Source: Bigelowiella natans CCMP2755
Taxonomy: Eukaryota; Cercozoa; Chlorarachniophyceae
DNA length: 51,041 bases
Assembly (NCBI GenBank): GCA_000320545.1
Contig: ADNK01003392.1
Coordinates: forward strand, 1 to 51,041
Direction: 5' to 3'
In this document: positions 48,262-51,041 of the stretch, in pieces
Numbering within the stretch: position 1 is the first letter of the stretch
Layout of the letters: each line of letters begins with the position of its first letter
Notes under the pieces: generated by a model
What the model was told of the DNA's origin: nothing
The model's input: only the letters and a program-made list of their open reading frames with translations
Database searches by the model: none
Translations under genes and position numbers: made by a program

Positions 48262-48895
48262 TCACGAAACCTGCGAGATGGTGAAGAACGCCACCACTTG
48301 CTGCACGAGCGCTTTTTGCCCCCCTCCCCCATCAGCCTTACTACCACTAGAGCTCTCCTTGCTACCTGAGGACGATGACGACGACTCTGCGCTGCTACTG
48401 CTCTCGTCGCCACGGCACATTCTCCGCATCCACGAGGCCCAGGCCTGGTGCTTCGAGAACACCTCTGCCGCGCTTTCGTTCTCAAAGCGCATGAGGACGA
48501 TATGACTCGCCTTCTGCGCGAGGTTGATCTCGCCCGTACTGTTGATCATCCCCCCCCACTCTATGCAGACGGGCACCTTCGTCTGTGGTTTTGGTTGAAT
48601 AGAATGATAATCAGGATAACAGTTTTGTCCTCCAGGACAAGACAGATGTGAGGGACGATGATAGGTTGAGGATAGAGTGAGAGGAGACCGCGCGGTGTCA
48701 AAGACAACGTCACCTCATGCGCTGCGTCTTTACAGCCCTTGGCGAAGGAGATGGGATCGACTTTACTCCTCAGCCTGACTAGAAGGACGGACATGCTGCT
48801 CCCCCCCCCTCCTATGATGATGATGACGATGATGATGATGATGAGCCGCAAATCACAACTATACCACGTATTTATAATCTAAATATGTGTGTATT

Positions 48896-48936
<41 letters not shown>

Positions 48937-49875
48937 ATACCCCTAAACACGTCGTCGCACATACCTTTTGCCGTGGTTTCTTTACTTGTGCTAGATTCGC
49001 AGCCTTTTTCAGGCCCTTTAGCGCCATCACTCTTCTCCTCCCCACCCCCCCCATTGCCCACTGAGACGATGCTCGCAAGGGTGGAGGGCACGTAATCAAA
49101 CACGGTAAGGGACTGTGTCAAGAACGGTTTCACCTTCTCTACGAATCTAAGGAGGAAATGCGATGATGTTAAAGGAATAAAACGATGATGAGCGGCATTG
49201 ATGACGACGGCGTCCATCTATTGCGTTGATCTAATGTAGCTAGAATCGGCTAGTAATTGAAAAGCAATGAATTCATCCTCTCTAACACAACACGCACTTC
49301 TTGTGCTCTGGGTGTGGTAGATACGCGTCTCTCGAGTCTTTGTTCTTGAAGGTCACCAAAAAGGCGTTGGTTAGCTTTCCTACAGCAGTTTGGAAAAGGG
49401 GGAACAAGGGGGGAGGGGGGAGGTAGATAGGAGTTTCGATCGGCATTCTATCTAGTAAATCTATATGTGACATGGATGTATGAAATCATTGCATTGATCC
49501 AATATTCACCCTAATGTAGGGATACAGCGCTTATGCTGTGCTGATACATTTATCTATTGTACAATACTAATACAATAATATAATATTAACGCAAAATGCA
49601 TAATAGACAACATTCTTGCGCGCACCTTGCTGCGCCTTCATCATCGGCTGTTGGATGGAGCCATCCTGGAACTCGACTATATTGCTAATCTTCCCTCTCA
49701 AATGCCTGAATCTACGTGACGTGTGTGCGAGGGGCAAATAGTGCACGAAACAACATTTGGTAGCATGCAAATAAGGAGAAGAAGGGGAAGGGGGGATGGG
49801 GGGGCGGGTGGAAGGGATAGGCTGCCATTGGCCTTCTCATATAATATATGCACAAATTTAAAACATACAAATATA

Positions 49876-49918
<43 letters not shown>

Positions 49919-50019
49919 GTATGAGACGATATACATGCACTATTCTTAGGATTACTCTTTTGAGATTTCCTTCTCAGAATCGGTGGGCAAGTCGAACAGT
50001 ACCAGATGGCGGATGGGGC
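48262..50019 (-). CDS. Double-Dabb protein, paralog 2 (5' exon not found)
   Basis: Six exons: 50019-49956, 49711-49626, 49379-49298, 49146-48965, 48811-48714 and 48582-48262. They match paralog 1 exons 2-7 one for one, with identical phases and identical lengths for the first three (64, 86 and 82 nt). Barrel one reads IRHLVLFDLPTDSEKEISKE, LRGKISNIVEFQDGS, AFLVTFKNKDSRDAYLPHPE, KFVEKVKPFLTQSLTVFDYV. Barrel two reads SMSVLLVRLRSKVDPISFAK, CIEWGGMINSTGEINLA, ASHIVLMRFENESAAEVF. The linker is Gly/Glu/Lys-rich (NGGGGEEKSDG) where paralog 1 is Asn/Lys-rich. The C-terminal region has a long Ser run absent from paralog 1. The first exon (expected to end in phase 1) was not identified between 50100 and 51041. 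The gene is markedly GC-richer than paralog 1. Confidence 0.9.
48898..48930. repeat. (TA)n microsatellite in Dabb-2 intron
   Basis: TA run in the intron between the exons ending at 48965 and starting at 48811. Confidence 0.9.
49869..49915. repeat. (TA)n microsatellite in Dabb-2 intron
   Basis: Near-perfect TA run between the exons at 49956-50019 and 49626-49711. Confidence 0.9.
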
Positions 50020-51041
50020 CTGAGAACGTACGAGGAGGAGGGAGGGAGGGGAGGAAACCGCGATATATACAGAATATACGGTACTTCTTAAACTCCTTAT
50101 GGCAATACACGTAGCATACACTCTTAATACGATTTCTCTCCAAATCCACTACCACATGCAGTGAGATGAAGGAATAAGGTGTCGCAATCAGCACGCATCA
50201 TCATCATCATCACGCATCATCATCACGCATCATCACGCATCATCACAACGATACCCCTTTGAACCCCAGCAATCTTGGCGTTGAGCTGCGCTAACCGAAC
50301 TTGGAGCGATCGCTATTAGCGGATATCAGCACCAGCAGCAGCGGCAGTGCATTAGAGAAGGGTGTGCGAGGTGGTGGGGATTATTTTTATCATCGTAAGG
50401 TAAGTAAGGACGAAGTAGCAGCGACGAGAGTCGTCGTGAAGAGGATAAAGGAATAAACCATGGTGATAGTGAAACACCAGTGTTTTGCCTATTCCCTCTC
50501 TCTCCCTCTCTCCCTCTCTCTTACTCTCTCTCTGTCTCGGTTCGATTCTTTTACTTAACCCCCCCCCCTCCCCCTCCCCCTCCCCCCCTCTCCCTTCCCC
50601 TGTTAAACTGGAGGATGATAACAACAGCGAGGAATAATAAGCAGAGACTAGGAGTTGACATCAAACTTGCCAGCTGGAAGAAAAAGACGCCTCACCGCGC
50701 CCTTACCTACTGTCACTACTTGTAACACTGCTTCTGCTACTATGGCTGTTACTACCGCAAAGTGGGGGTGGAAATGGTCATTGGTGCCAATTTCAGATTC
50801 GAGCTCTCGCATCCAGTACCTACAGGGTCATCACACCGATTTGCGTATTCTTTATGAGCTGCGTGATGACTAATAATTCGAGTAGTATAGTATTAGCGAA
50901 ACCATACAGTATCATGATTATCACAAGCACATGAGCTTCACCCCTCCGCCACCCTCCCCCCCCCCCCCCCCCCTCGCTCCCCCCCTCCACACATCACCCG
51001 ACGTATTCGTTGAGGGAGACTAGCGCTCCTACGGGGTCGAC
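50020..51041. other. Right-edge region
   Basis: It holds a GCATCATCATCA-type tandem array at about 50187-50246, CT-rich and C-rich homopolymer tracts at about 50490-50600, and a poly-C run near 50958-50973. The missing first exon of Dabb paralog 2 should be here, but no candidate satisfied both phase and similarity. Confidence 0.4.
50187..50246. repeat. CATCA/CGCATCAT tandem array
   Basis: Imperfect repeats of catcat and cgcatcat units, directly visible. Confidence 0.9.

Noticed and set aside
50187-50246. Possible CRISPR-like array of CATCAT units
   Set aside because: No unique spacers; a simple satellite in a eukaryotic genome.

Overview
The window is nuclear DNA of a eukaryote with many short spliceosomal introns (about 70-300 bp, GT-AG). 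It is most probably a microalga with a complex (secondary) plastid. The best evidence is a gene for a cyanobacterial/plastid-type ribosome hibernation factor (24.2-26.2 kb) whose first exon encodes a signal-peptide-like hydrophobic segment ahead of a transit-like stretch. Small introns, moderate GC and many microsatellites would fit a chlorarachniophyte such as Bigelowiella, but I cannot prove the taxon. Exons below were assembled by hand from splice sites, reading-frame phase and family motifs. Where phases did not close I say so.

Layout. 1.7-4.3 kb (-): coiled-coil protein resembling TSNAXIP1. 4.6-5.0 kb (-): broken LRR-like remnant. 5.1-8.6 kb (+): an Abi-like head fused to a very long polyproline region and two WH2 actin-binding motifs. 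9.8-12.6 kb (-): predicted secreted/lumenal glycoprotein, not recognised. 12.7-13.8 kb (-): unrecognised protein with a C-terminal membrane anchor. 15.0-16.6 kb (-): intronless RBR E3 ubiquitin ligase. 16.9-20.4 kb: a 3.5 kb DNA transposon with 28-bp perfect terminal inverted repeats, TA target duplication and a broken DDE transposase, lying in the shared upstream region of two divergent intronless genes. 20.6-22.35 kb (+): the second of these, a protein of about six cold-shock-like beta-barrel modules. 24.2-26.2 kb (-): plastid ribosome hibernation factor. 26.8-28.3 kb (+): PhnZ-like HD-domain oxygenase with an apparent one-base frameshift. 30.3-32.0 kb (-): microsomal cytochrome P450 of the CYP7/CYP8/CYP39 type. 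32.7-34.4 kb (+): La-motif protein with a ZCCHC8-like zinc knuckle. 35.7-38.8 kb (-): AT-rich 11-exon gene of unknown function. 39.7-41.7 kb (+) and 48.3-50.0 kb (-): two paralogous double-Dabb (stress-responsive alpha/beta barrel) genes with identical intron phases, pointing towards each other. Between them, 43.1-47.5 kb (+): a 14-exon TRMU/MnmA tRNA 2-thiouridylase.

The neighbours do not form an operon or an obvious pathway. The window is better read as a normal algal gene neighbourhood with one transposon insertion, one inverted gene duplication and a marked low-GC block (about 35-41.7 kb). The most novel-looking proteins are the Abi-WH2 fusion, the multi-cold-shock-module protein and the La-motif/zinc-knuckle fusion. 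I found no CRISPR array, rRNA gene or convincing tRNA gene.
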